This document shows, one piece after another, positions 6,674 through 14,147 of a DNA stretch of 22,893 nucleotides (its first letter is position 1; each line of letters opens with the position of its first letter). The stretch comes from a virus. A model generated the notes under the pieces. The model had not been told where the DNA came from, searched no databases, and was given only the letters and a program-made list of their open reading frames with translations. The stretch spans positions 1 through 22,893 of the IMG/VR virus record IMGVR_UViG_3300012037_000016. One strand, given 5' to 3'. The translations under genes were made by a program, and so were the position numbers.

Positions 6674-8839
6674 ATGGATCAGCTAAAAAATCTAATCAAA
6701 GTCACGCTGACAGCTGGCATCAATGCTACTGATACTTCAATTGTTCTATCATCATCAGATGCTGCCAAGCTGCCAGATCCAGACAATGGTGAGTACAACT
6801 TGCTGGTGTGGAATGAAACTGATTTCCCCAATGCGTATGAAGATCCGAAAGCGGAGTTTGTGCGCGTGATTGAAAAAACCAGCAACACATTCACGATTCA
6901 GCGGCCAGCAGAAGGCAATGCGTACAATGGCGAAGGCACAACCAACACTGCACGCACACACAACAAAGCTGACAAAGTGTTTGCGGCTGCCATCGTAGTA
7001 TCTGCCAAACTATTCAATGACATCCAAACGGATCTTGATCGCAAAGCAGACATTGATCATCTGCATGATGATCGCTACTACATCAAAGCCACAGTGGATT
7101 CAGCATTGGCACTGAAGGCCGCAGCTGTACACACACACGCTTTGAATGAAACAGTTGGACTTGTGGACGCTTTGGCCGCAAAAGCCGCTACAGCGCACAC
7201 ACACACCATCACAGACGTGGTTGATCTTGATACTGAACTGGCATCCAAAGCTGAATCAACCCACACGCATGATGATCGGTACTTCACAGAAACAGAAGTG
7301 ACGGCATTGCTGACTGGAAAAGCTGCTGCAAGCCACAACCACAATGATCTGTACTACACGGAATCTGAAGTGGATGGATTTCTTGCCGCCAAAGCCGCAG
7401 CATCACACAATCATGACGATCTGTATTTCACTGAAGCTGAAGTGACAGCACTACTGGCAACAAAGGCAGCTTTGAATCATGATCATGATTCTGACTACGC
7501 GACACCAGCACAGGTGACTGCAGCTGTAGCAGGCAAGGCAGACGCATCACACAGCCACACAGCAGCCAACATCAGCGACTTTGATGCAGAAGTGGACGCG
7601 AATACCAATGTGACTGCAAACACGTCACACAGGTCAAATACAGCCAATCCACACGGTGTGACAAAGCAGCAAGTTGGACTTTCAAACGTGATCAATACAC
7701 TGCAGCTGGTAGCTGCGGATGTGCAGGACGTTTTGACATCTACTGATGCTGATGTGCCGCTATCTGCAAACCAAGGCCGCGTGCTGAAGGGATTGATTGA
7801 TACTGTGAACACGGTACTTTCAAGCGACACAAACGCACTGGATACGCTACAAGAAGTGGTGGATTTCATTGAAGCAAACAAAGCGACACTGGATGCGCTT
7901 GCAATTGGATCTATCGCTGGCCTGCAGGCAGCACTGGATGCCAAAGCGGATCTGAATCACACACACAGTCAGTACGTGCAGAACACTGGCAATGAATCAA
8001 TTGCTGGCAACAAAACTTTTGCTGGTGATATTGCAATGAGTGATAGCACATTGGTGCTAGACAAAGACAAAGGATTTGTGCTGGATGATTACAACCGCAA
8101 CGGCAGAAACCACATTTGGGCAGTATCAAAGCAATATCCAGATTTTGGAATTTCATACTTTGAAGGCGCTACTGATGATATCCGATTCCATTCATCTGGA
8201 AATCCACTAGCGCCAGAATTCAGAATCACTGGATTTGGTGATGGATATTTTGGACGCGACATGCACGCAGTACGCAATGCGATCATTGGCGGCAGTGTCA
8301 CAATCGCTGATGATGCTTTTGATGCCGCAGATTGGAACGGCAATCTGACTGTGCCAACAAAGAATGCTGTGCGCGATAAGATGGAGCTGATCGAAGCGGA
8401 GATTGCAGGCAGGGCAGCAGCTAGCCATTCACACGCAATTGCTGATGTGGATGATCTTCAGACTACGCTTGATGGTAAGGCAGCGGCATCGCATACGCAC
8501 GCACAGTCAGAGATCACAGGATTGACTGCATCACTAGCTGCGAAAGCAAACACATCGCACACACATGCAATTGCGAACATCACTGGACTTGATACCGCGC
8601 TTGGTGACAAAGCCAACGCCACACACACACATGACATTGACGATACATCTGGATTGACAGATGCACTTGCTGGCAAAGCAGCAACCAGTCACGGTCACAG
8701 TGATGCAACCAGTGGAGCTGCAGGATTTATGAGTGCCACAGACAAAGCAAAGCTGGATACATACGTGAACCGCATCACAGTGGCAGCAATCGCACCATCT
8801 TCACCAGCCACAAATGATATTTGGATTGATACTAACTAG
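6674..8839 (+). CDS. Large phage fibre protein with two stacks of HxH repeats
   Basis: A 721-aa adhesin-type fibre. Residues 1-120 form an N-terminal attachment-like domain. Two repeat stacks follow, each built on an HxH motif in units of 22 or 24 residues: HxH at 129, 153, 175, 197, 221, 245, 269 and 293, then, after a globular middle region (about 300-580) with one isolated HxH at 429, at 585, 607, 629, 651 and 673. Units look like AKAAASHNHDDLYFTEAEV. In T4 gp37, HxH motifs in the trimeric needle bind iron, so these stacks probably form a metal-pinned trimeric rod. The C-terminus ends APSSPATNDIWIDTN, a common fibre ending. Its place between capsid and connector genes is unusual for a tail fibre; a head fibre is possible. 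Confidence 0.85.
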   Translation: MDQLKNLIKVTLTAGINATDTSIVLSSSDAAKLPDPDNGEYNLLVWNETDFPNAYEDPKAEFVRVIEKTSNTFTIQRPAEGNAYNGEGTTNTARTHNKADKVFAAAIVVSAKLFNDIQTDLDRKADIDHLHDDRYYIKATVDSALALKAAAVHTHALNETVGLVDALAAKAATAHTHTITDVVDLDTELASKAESTHTHDDRYFTETEVTALLTGKAAASHNHNDLYYTESEVDGFLAAKAAASHNHDDLYFTEAEVTALLATKAALNHDHDSDYATPAQVTAAVAGKADASHSHTAANISDFDAEVDANTNVTANTSHRSNTANPHGVTKQQVGLSNVINTLQLVAADVQDVLTSTDADVPLSANQGRVLKGLIDTVNTVLSSDTNALDTLQEVVDFIEANKATLDALAIGSIAGLQAALDAKADLNHTHSQYVQNTGNESIAGNKTFAGDIAMSDSTLVLDKDKGFVLDDYNRNGRNHIWAVSKQYPDFGISYFEGATDDIRFHSSGNPLAPEFRITGFGDGYFGRDMHAVRNAIIGGSVTIADDAFDAADWNGNLTVPTKNAVRDKMELIEAEIAGRAAASHSHAIADVDDLQTTLDGKAAASHTHAQSEITGLTASLAAKANTSHTHAIANITGLDTALGDKANATHTHDIDDTSGLTDALAGKAATSHGHSDATSGAAGFMSATDKAKLDTYVNRITVAAIAPSSPATNDIWIDTN
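7056..7560 (+). repeat. First HxH repeat stack in the fibre gene (72/66-bp period)
   Basis: Eight HxH motifs spaced 24, 22, 22, 24, 24, 24 and 24 codons apart, so the DNA repeats imperfectly with a 66- or 72-base period. Several HTH motifs are encoded by CACACACAC runs. Copies differ by many silent and replacement changes. Confidence 0.8.
8424..8700 (+). repeat. Second HxH repeat stack in the fibre gene (66-bp period)
   Basis: Five HxH motifs at exactly 22-codon spacing (residues 585, 607, 629, 651 and 673), with units on the pattern KAxAxxHTHAxxxITGLxxxL. The period is more uniform than in the first stack. Confidence 0.8.
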
Positions 8840-8845
8840 CAAAAT

Positions 8846-10603
8846 ATGTCAGATATAAGAGTTGAAAGTTTTGATGTAGAAGTAGCCGATGGCGGCACAC
8901 ACACGCTGAACAATGATGTTGGTGCGCTAGCAAATGCGTTTGTCAAAAACAACAACAACACAAGAAAAGGATCTGCTGGAATAGTTGGCAACGGTGGAAA
9001 TACGTCACCACGTGATGCATCCATGGCGGCTGAATTGACTGCCACAGACACCATCACATTCAGAGCTGGCAGCGGTGCATCAGTACACAAATTCATTGGT
9101 GAAGTGTGGAGATATCTTGGTGCAGCAGGTGGTGCAAATGAATTCATTGTGCGCGGCAGAGTGGCCGTGACACTTGGCAGTGGTGTTTCTAGCAACACAG
9201 CAGCTGTCAGCGGCATTGTTGCTGAAGGTGACTGTGTGCCATTCATGGCTGGATTGAGTAGTGATCAAACAAGCCTTTCTGATTATGATGCGGCAACTGT
9301 TGGTGTGCGCATGAACGGATCTGGCAGTGTAGAAGTCAGCAGGCAATCTACCACTGGCAGCGTGACTGTATATGTGACGGTTGTTGAATTCACGGGAAGC
9401 AATTGGAAAATTGGATCTGGAGTGAGTGCGAATCATGATTCTGCACGTGAGCTAGTCACATTGAATACTGACATTGATGATTGGGGAAAAACTTGGCTGG
9501 AAGCTACTGGCCAAGGTGACACCAGCAAAACAGGATTGGCTGATGTGATGTTTCTGGCGTATCCAGCAGCTGCCACAAATCAGATATATGTTGACTATCA
9601 AGAAGGCGATGGAAGTGCGCGCAATGATGGTACTGCATACGTGTACGCGATCAAAAATGAAGATGCGATTGTGTCACACAATGGCAGTAGTGATGAAATT
9701 CTTGAAGGTGAAAACAGCTACGGCACATCAATCATATTGCCAGCTGCAGTCAATCAAAATCAGATATTGAGCAGATATAGTTTGTCATGGTTTGTGACTA
9801 CATCTGGTACTGGTACAGCGCACGCCAGAGGTGCGCTAGCTGCGCGCATCACTGGAAATGAAGGATTCAGCCAAGGTGATTCACTTCTGGCAGAGCAGTA
9901 TGACAGCACACTTGATGTGACGTTTGAAACTTTGCTGACTTTTCCAGCTGTGCCAAACGGTTGCTTGATCGAAGCTGGTGGAAGTGGAACGGGTACGTTT
10001 GTTGGATTTGTGGATGGTGTATTCATTGCGCGCGCTGGTGCAGGTGGCAGCCCGACACCAGACACCACTACTGCATATCTGGAAATACCGCCAGCAACAT
10101 ACAACTTTGCAGGCAAAACAGGAGTGCTGACAGTTGCTATTGATGTGAGTGCTGGCACTATCACTGTGACGTTTGATGAAGGTGACAATGGTGTGATCAA
10201 TCACACATCCACAGGCACAGCCGCTTCTGGTATTGCCAATTGGTCTGGTGGTGATGATGGTGGTATTGGATTTGCAAACGGTAGTGTGACTGGTGGCTAT
10301 CCAGCAATTTCCTTCAATGGAACAATGACAGAATTTGACTTTGATCAATCTGGCGGCATTGATGCAACATACGTCATTGATCACTGGATTCATCGAAGTG
10401 GGAATGCTGTGAAGGCCAGATTTGCCATCATTGATATATCGCAGATGATAGATGCCGCGCCGCCTGCAGCAACTGGCCAGATCAAAGTGCAGGGTGCTGG
10501 CGGATTTGAAGCCAAGCCATTGAAGATTTGGAACGGATCAGCGTTTGTTGTGAAGCCAGTCAAGCGCTGGAATGGATCAGCATGGGTGGTCACATCATAC
10601 TAG
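8846..10603 (+). CDS. Beta-rich virion surface protein with lectin-like region and WNGSA C-terminal repeats
   Basis: A 585-aa, Gly/Ser/Thr-rich, Lys-poor protein with the texture of a virion decoration or adhesin. Residues 1 to about 200 look like a beta-sandwich repeat region. About residues 325-500 resemble a concanavalin/LamG-type jelly roll, including GVLTVAIDVSAGTITVTFDE. The last 30 residues hold two 13-residue units, KPLKIWNGSAFVV and KPVKRWNGSAWVV (Trp562 and Trp575). From memory, this ending is common in structural proteins of actinobacteriophages. No enzyme motif is seen. It follows the fibre gene by six bases. There is no Shine-Dalgarno; TAACTA (8833-8838) ends 7 bases before the ATG. 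It may be a head decoration, an accessory fibre or an adhesin; the exact role is unknown. Confidence 0.65.
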   Translation: MSDIRVESFDVEVADGGTHTLNNDVGALANAFVKNNNNTRKGSAGIVGNGGNTSPRDASMAAELTATDTITFRAGSGASVHKFIGEVWRYLGAAGGANEFIVRGRVAVTLGSGVSSNTAAVSGIVAEGDCVPFMAGLSSDQTSLSDYDAATVGVRMNGSGSVEVSRQSTTGSVTVYVTVVEFTGSNWKIGSGVSANHDSARELVTLNTDIDDWGKTWLEATGQGDTSKTGLADVMFLAYPAAATNQIYVDYQEGDGSARNDGTAYVYAIKNEDAIVSHNGSSDEILEGENSYGTSIILPAAVNQNQILSRYSLSWFVTTSGTGTAHARGALAARITGNEGFSQGDSLLAEQYDSTLDVTFETLLTFPAVPNGCLIEAGGSGTGTFVGFVDGVFIARAGAGGSPTPDTTTAYLEIPPATYNFAGKTGVLTVAIDVSAGTITVTFDEGDNGVINHTSTGTAASGIANWSGGDDGGIGFANGSVTGGYPAISFNGTMTEFDFDQSGGIDATYVIDHWIHRSGNAVKARFAIIDISQMIDAAPPAATGQIKVQGAGGFEAKPLKIWNGSAFVVKPVKRWNGSAWVVTSY

Positions 10604-10604
10604 C

Positions 10605-10613
10605 TGTTATAAT
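10605..10613 (+). promoter_or_regulatory. Extended -10 promoter for the 66-aa gene (leaderless spacing)
   Basis: TGTTATAAT ends exactly 6 bases before the ATG at 10620, so a standard start point would be the A of the start codon itself. It decides this start over an in-frame ATG at 10572 inside the preceding gene. Confidence 0.75.
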
Positions 10614-10619
10614 GGCAAC

Positions 10620-10820
10620 ATGATTGGCATTCCACTTGGATCACAAATACTTGGCGCGGTGCATGGACGGGCATCAGCTGAATCATTGCCGCCGTATTCC
10701 CCACTGGCTGCCATCGTGTACACGGCTGGCCAGCCAGTCACCAGCAAAGAAGATGGTGTATTTGAAAAGATCACAGGCCGCACCACACCAAAGGAAAATC
10801 CATACAGTAGCAAGCGTTGA
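10620..10820 (+). CDS. Small virion-cluster protein of unknown function
   Basis: A 66-aa protein starting MIGIPLGSQILGAVHGRASA and ending in a Lys/Arg-rich tail. No membrane segment or known domain is recognised. An in-frame ATG at 10572 lies inside the gene before it; the start at 10620 is chosen because a perfect extended -10 box sits six bases upstream. It belongs to the group of genes between the capsid and connector genes, so a minor head, decoration or cement role is a guess from position alone. The TGA stop (10818-10820) directly abuts the next promoter box. Confidence 0.6.
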   Translation: MIGIPLGSQILGAVHGRASAESLPPYSPLAAIVYTAGQPVTSKEDGVFEKITGRTTPKENPYSSKR

Positions 10821-10829
10821 TGTTATAAT
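10821..10829 (+). promoter_or_regulatory. Extended -10 promoter for the first head-tail connector gene
   Basis: TGTTATAAT begins on the base after the TGA stop at 10818-10820 and ends 9 bases before the ATG at 10839. Confidence 0.75.
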
Positions 10830-10838
10830 ATATTCACT

Positions 10839-11408
10839 ATGAAAGCGTACACAGATGTTGCCACAGTTGAAAACTATCTGCTGACAGAAGTGTCAAGCAG
10901 TTTTGAGCCGCAAGTTGAAACATGGATTGATGCCATGAGCATCTATGCTGACACGCTAGCTGACAGGCGGCTGATCGCTGAAGCTGAAGAAACAATGAAG
11001 TTTGATGGCACACGCACAACTGAAATGAAGCTGCCAGATTTCCAAACAATCACAGCACTTTCAATTGGTGGTGAAGCGATTGCTGAAGAAAACTACTTCT
11101 TGTATCCGCCAAACAAACAGACAAAAAACCGTATCGTGTTGAAGTCTGGACACTTCCCATTTGATCGCCAGAATATATCTGTCACAGCCAAGTTTGGCCT
11201 ATTCCCTGCAGATGCAATTCCAAACGATATTGCATGGGCAGTCACAGTGTTTGTGGCTGGCATCATCAACCGTGCCAACACATCTGGAAAAGAAGTATCC
11301 AGTGAATCAATCGGACGCTATTCAGTATCGTACCGCGCAGAAAAAGGGTGGGATGATTACAAGCGCGCAACTGAAATCATCAAAGGGTATAGACGCATAA
11401 CATTCTAG
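10839..11408 (+). CDS. Head-tail connector (adaptor) protein, gp6/gp15-like
   Basis: A 189-aa protein, mainly helical at both ends, beginning MKAYTDVATVENYLLTEV, a typical opening for head-tail adaptors that bind below the portal ring (HK97 gp6, SPP1 gp15 type). The middle includes ITALSIGGEAIAEENYFLYP, a beta segment seen in many longer connectors of this class. The segment AIPNDIAWAVTVFVAGIINR is the usual helix near the C-terminus. It is the first of four consecutive connector or tail-completion genes ahead of the tail tube gene, the standard siphovirus order, which supports the call. The start is set by the promoter box at 10821-10829. Confidence 0.75.
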   Translation: MKAYTDVATVENYLLTEVSSSFEPQVETWIDAMSIYADTLADRRLIAEAEETMKFDGTRTTEMKLPDFQTITALSIGGEAIAEENYFLYPPNKQTKNRIVLKSGHFPFDRQNISVTAKFGLFPADAIPNDIAWAVTVFVAGIINRANTSGKEVSSESIGRYSVSYRAEKGWDDYKRATEIIKGYRRITF

Positions 11409-11410
11409 CT

Positions 11411-11728
11411 ATGGCCATCAGCGACTATTTTGATACAACAATAAATATACGGCGGCTGACAGCAACCACAGGCGCAAAGAAGGCATTTGCAGATGTTGCT
11501 ACAAACGTAGCTGCACACATCCAGCCACTGACAGCGGAGATCATCCAGAATTCACCATACATTTTTGGAAAAGATTTTCAGCTATTCACTAATGATCAAA
11601 CGATCCAAGAAGGTGACAGAATCACAGATGCTAGTGGGGAATACAAAGTGATTGCGGTTGAAGAATTCAATTTCCGCGGCAAGCAGCGACACAGTGAAAT
11701 CATTATCAGAATCTTTGATGAAAAATAG
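11411..11728 (+). CDS. Head-tail joining (head closure/stopper) protein
   Basis: A 105-aa protein of the size and pattern of phage head closure proteins (SPP1 gp16, HK97 gp7 type): an N-terminal FDTTINIRRL strand, a middle TAEIIQNSPYIFGKDFQLF segment, and the C-terminal DASGEYKVIAVEEFNFRG, a beta-barrel motif usual in the joining family. It starts two bases after the previous stop. TAACAT (11398-11403) ends 7 bases upstream of the ATG and may act as a weak -10; there is no Shine-Dalgarno. It seals the connector once DNA is packaged. Confidence 0.7.
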   Translation: MAISDYFDTTINIRRLTATTGAKKAFADVATNVAAHIQPLTAEIIQNSPYIFGKDFQLFTNDQTIQEGDRITDASGEYKVIAVEEFNFRGKQRHSEIIIRIFDEK

Positions 11729-11731
11729 ATC

Positions 11732-12127
11732 ATGAAAGTTGGCGCACGTATATTGAACACTGGCCAAGTCATGAAGGCATACCGCACGGCCAGCAAACAG
11801 ATGGATCAGAAACTTCAAAATCGTGTTGAAGCTGCTTTGCGTATTGTGCAGCGTGAAGCGATGCGCCAAGCGCCAGTGGGGAAATATCCAAGCGGATCTG
11901 GCCGCACTGGTGGTACTTTGCGCCAGTCAATCAAGTATGAGCGTATAGCGCCGCTGACAGGTATTGTAGAAGCCAAAGCGCACTATGGTGTATACGTGAA
12001 CTACGGTACATACAAGATGCGTGCCAATCCCTTCATGGATCGCGCATTGAAGCTAGCCAATCCAATCATCCGCAAGAATTTCAAGCTGGCCGTCACAGCC
12101 ACGCTGAAGGATATGCAGGTCAAGTGA
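11732..12127 (+). CDS. HK97 gp10-like tail completion/neck protein
   Basis: A 131-aa basic protein with the classic HK97 gp10-family pattern: an N-terminal helix with EAALRIVQREAMRQAPVGK, a glycine-rich turn leading to SGRTGGTLRQSIKY, and a beta part ending HYGVYVNYGTYKMRANPFMD. These marks (APvgt-G-LR-Si, YxxyvEyGt, rPFm) are highly typical. It probably acts at the head-tail interface. It begins three bases after the previous stop with no obvious Shine-Dalgarno or -10 box, so it may rely on coupled translation. Its TGA stop at 12125-12127 is the start of the next extended -10 box. Confidence 0.88.
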   Translation: MKVGARILNTGQVMKAYRTASKQMDQKLQNRVEAALRIVQREAMRQAPVGKYPSGSGRTGGTLRQSIKYERIAPLTGIVEAKAHYGVYVNYGTYKMRANPFMDRALKLANPIIRKNFKLAVTATLKDMQVK

Positions 12128-12133
12128 TATAAT
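12125..12133 (+). promoter_or_regulatory. Extended -10 promoter made from a stop codon, before the tail terminator gene
   Basis: TGATATAAT, with TGA being the stop of the gp10-like gene. It ends 8 bases before the ATG at 12142. Confidence 0.75.
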
Positions 12134-12141
12134 ATAAACAC

Positions 12142-12567
12142 ATGAGCTATCGACTATTACATCAAGCAGTTGTAGACAAATTGAAAGCAACCACTGGCAT
12201 CACTGATCTAGCGGTTGATATAAACTACGCGCACACCAAATTCACTGGCTTCCCTTCCATTGCCGTTGCCAATTCCAGCAATGAAAATGACTACCAAGCA
12301 AACGATGCACGGCGGCGCACATACGGCTTCAGCATCTATGTCTACGATCTTTTCAATGACAATGACGATTATGAAGCCAGCGTGAAGAAGGTTGAAGATC
12401 TGATGGATCAAGTCATTGAAGTATTCAATTCATCCGATGCGCTGCAACCAACGGCGCTTCAAACGCAGCCAGTGCCAGCGTCATTGATCACAACTGATGC
12501 TGGTGATGAAGGTGTGTACACAGTTGGCGAAGTCATTGTGCGGTGTACCGTATATGAAGGATGCTAG
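12142..12567 (+). CDS. Tail terminator / tail completion protein
   Basis: A 141-aa protein placed just before the tail tube gene, where tail terminators (lambda gpU, SPP1 gp17 type) normally lie. The N-terminus reads as a helix for subunit docking (LLHQAVVDKLKATTGIT). The segments FTGFPSIAVANSSNENDY and RRRTYGFSIYVYD, then a helix KKVEDLMDQVIEVFNSSDAL and a closing strand VGEVIVRCTVY, give the alpha-beta alternation of that family. It would cap the tail and join it to the neck. The evidence is pattern and position, without a decisive motif. Confidence 0.65.
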   Translation: MSYRLLHQAVVDKLKATTGITDLAVDINYAHTKFTGFPSIAVANSSNENDYQANDARRRTYGFSIYVYDLFNDNDDYEASVKKVEDLMDQVIEVFNSSDALQPTALQTQPVPASLITTDAGDEGVYTVGEVIVRCTVYEGC

Positions 12568-12569
12568 CG

Positions 12570-12578
12570 TGATATAAT
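12570..12578 (+). promoter_or_regulatory. Extended -10 promoter for the 65-aa gene
   Basis: TGATATAAT ends 7 bases before the ATG at 12586. Here the TGA is not used as a stop; the previous gene ends with TAG at 12565-12567. Confidence 0.75.
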
Positions 12579-12585
12579 ATCTGTA

Positions 12586-12783
12586 ATGATTGAATCATAC
12601 CAAAACAAATCAATCGGGAAATCACCACGAACAAAATCAGCGAAAGCTGGCAAGCGTTCTGCTGTTGGATCAGCGGTGAAAACGGGAATGAAGTCATATT
12701 CATTTCCGTCTGTTGGACGTACAGTGAAAGCTGGAAGTTTGGCAGAAGCAACCAAAATTATAAATAAAGAATCTAAAGAATAA
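12586..12783 (+). CDS. Small, highly basic protein of unknown function
   Basis: A 65-aa protein rich in Lys, Ser and Gly (for example KSPRTKSAKAGKRSAVGSAV) with almost no hydrophobic core, so it is probably partly disordered. No known domain is recognised. It has its own perfect extended -10 box and abuts the tail tube gene two bases downstream. Small basic proteins at this place could be tail accessory or nucleic-acid-binding proteins, but nothing in the sequence decides it. Confidence 0.6.
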   Translation: MIESYQNKSIGKSPRTKSAKAGKRSAVGSAVKTGMKSYSFPSVGRTVKAGSLAEATKIINKESKE

Positions 12784-12785
12784 TT

Positions 12786-13769
12786 ATGTTACTTTCAGAA
12801 AATATCCAGCTTGGAGTTGGTGTTGAAACAACACGCGGTACTGCCATCGCACCTGCACATTGGGTGCGTGGACGTGTACCAACATCCATCATGCTGATGA
12901 ATGAAAAGCAACTGATCAAAGAAACCAAAGGATCACGCGCAGCATCACAGGATTCACAGATCACTTCACAACGTGTGGAAGGTGATTTTGAATTCAATGT
13001 GCGAAACGCGGCCATCGGATACTTCTTGAAGTCACTGCTTGGATCTGTCGCATCTGCTGAAAAAGGCGGAGATTCTGGAATCTATGATCACACCTTCAGT
13101 GTTGACGTGGATGAACCAGAATCACCATCACTAACTGTCGCAGTGGCACGTGGTGGCAAGCAGCATTATCAATACCCATTTGTACTGATCGCAGGACTTG
13201 AGATCAGCGCAGTGATGGGTGATCTAGTGTACGCAGTAGCCAACTTTGTTGGTAAAACTGAAACAGAAGTCAGTGACTACACACCAGCATTTGCTGATGA
13301 TGATCACATTTTCCCACGTGAAGGCGTGACTGTGAAAGTAGCTGACAATGTAGCTGGACTTGGCGCAGCAACTGGAATCTGTCTGACAGAATTTTCATTG
13401 AGCGTACAAAACGGCGCACGGCCAAAGATGTGTTTGTCATCACTGACACCAGAAAACATCATCGCTTTGATGTTTGATATCACTGGATCACTGTCACTTG
13501 ATCACGTAGATAAGACGTATCACGACTGGTACACATCTGGATCTGCCAAAGCAATGGAAATCACTATTGAAAACACTGGCAAGCAAATCGGAACTTCAAG
13601 CACACCAAAGGTTGTGATCACACTTCCAAAAGTGACACTTGAATCACGTTCTGAAGATAGGCCAATTGATGAAATCGTATCTGAAGCGATTGATTTCACA
13701 GCACACTTTGATGATGCTGAATCAAAGCAGATCGAAGTTGTAGTGACGAATGAAGAAGCCAGCTACTAG
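12786..13769 (+). CDS. Major tail tube protein
   Basis: A 327-aa protein that polymerises into the tail tube around the tape measure. The opening ENIQLGVGVETTRGTAIAP is typical of the phage tail tube family in which a long N-terminal strand precedes VRGDFEF-like segments; here RVEGDFEFNVR at about residues 60-70. The C-terminal part has ITGSLSLDHVDKTYHDWYTS and ends in a strand-rich region with FTAHFDDAESKQIEVVVTNE, also typical. It is followed by the chaperone and tape measure genes, the expected order. It begins two bases after the previous stop, without a clear promoter box or Shine-Dalgarno; TAAAGA (12774-12779) is the nearest -10-like hexamer. Confidence 0.85.
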   Translation: MLLSENIQLGVGVETTRGTAIAPAHWVRGRVPTSIMLMNEKQLIKETKGSRAASQDSQITSQRVEGDFEFNVRNAAIGYFLKSLLGSVASAEKGGDSGIYDHTFSVDVDEPESPSLTVAVARGGKQHYQYPFVLIAGLEISAVMGDLVYAVANFVGKTETEVSDYTPAFADDDHIFPREGVTVKVADNVAGLGAATGICLTEFSLSVQNGARPKMCLSSLTPENIIALMFDITGSLSLDHVDKTYHDWYTSGSAKAMEITIENTGKQIGTSSTPKVVITLPKVTLESRSEDRPIDEIVSEAIDFTAHFDDAESKQIEVVVTNEEASY

Positions 13770-13790
13770 CAAACCTAACTATTGAGAATT

Positions 13791-14147
13791 ATGATTGAAG
13801 CAACAACGCAAACGATCACAACTGACATCTGCAAAGCGGAGATTGTTGTGAAGGATTGGATCACTGCCAAAGAGCAGCAGACAATCCAGAACGTGATCTT
13901 TGCAAAGATGAAGATGGATGTGTCACCAGCCGCACAGCGCGATGGTTTACCAGCCACAAGCGGCATTGATCCAGCTGCCGCTGTAGAAATGCAGAACAAA
14001 AGCGTTGAAACATACGTTGTGAGTGTGAATGGCGATGAAAAGAACAAGCTGCAGAATCTGCTATCAATGCCAGATGCTGACTTCCAGCAAGTGATTGATC
14101 ACGTCAATTCCCTTGATGCAAAAAAAAATTCACAAACTACCAACTAA
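13791..14147 (+). CDS. Tail assembly chaperone, unshifted form (gpG-like)
   Basis: A 118-aa protein between tail tube and tape measure genes, where the lambda G-type chaperone lies. The ATG at 13791 is chosen over an in-frame TTG at 13782. It opens with MIEATTQTITTDICKAEIVV and ends just after a run of nine As, reading KKNSQTTN then TAA at 14145-14147. The body has the marks of the class: a beta N-terminus, a TAKEQQTIQNVIF helix, and a C-terminal helix LLSMPDADFQQVIDHVNSL. Most ribosomes should make this product, which would coat or fold the tape measure protein during tail assembly. Confidence 0.8.
   Translation: MIEATTQTITTDICKAEIVVKDWITAKEQQTIQNVIFAKMKMDVSPAAQRDGLPATSGIDPAAAVEMQNKSVETYVVSVNGDEKNKLQNLLSMPDADFQQVIDHVNSLDAKKNSQTTN

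Noticed and set aside
6502-6732. A 76-codon + strand frame across the capsid-fibre gap
   Set aside because: It overlaps the end of the capsid gene, crosses the terminator and ends inside the fibre gene. Its Cys-rich translation has no sensible pattern.
7495-7944. A 149-codon - strand frame opposite the fibre gene
   Set aside because: It comes from the repetitive Ala/His-rich codons of the + strand read backwards. There is no start signal.
7056-8700. Regular repeats that could suggest a CRISPR array
   Set aside because: The repeats are in-frame 22/24-codon protein units with divergent DNA, not identical repeats with unique spacers.
12786-13769. The 327-aa tail protein as a contractile sheath
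   Set aside because: Its pattern and length fit a tail tube protein. No second tube gene is adjacent, so a non-contractile tail is preferred.
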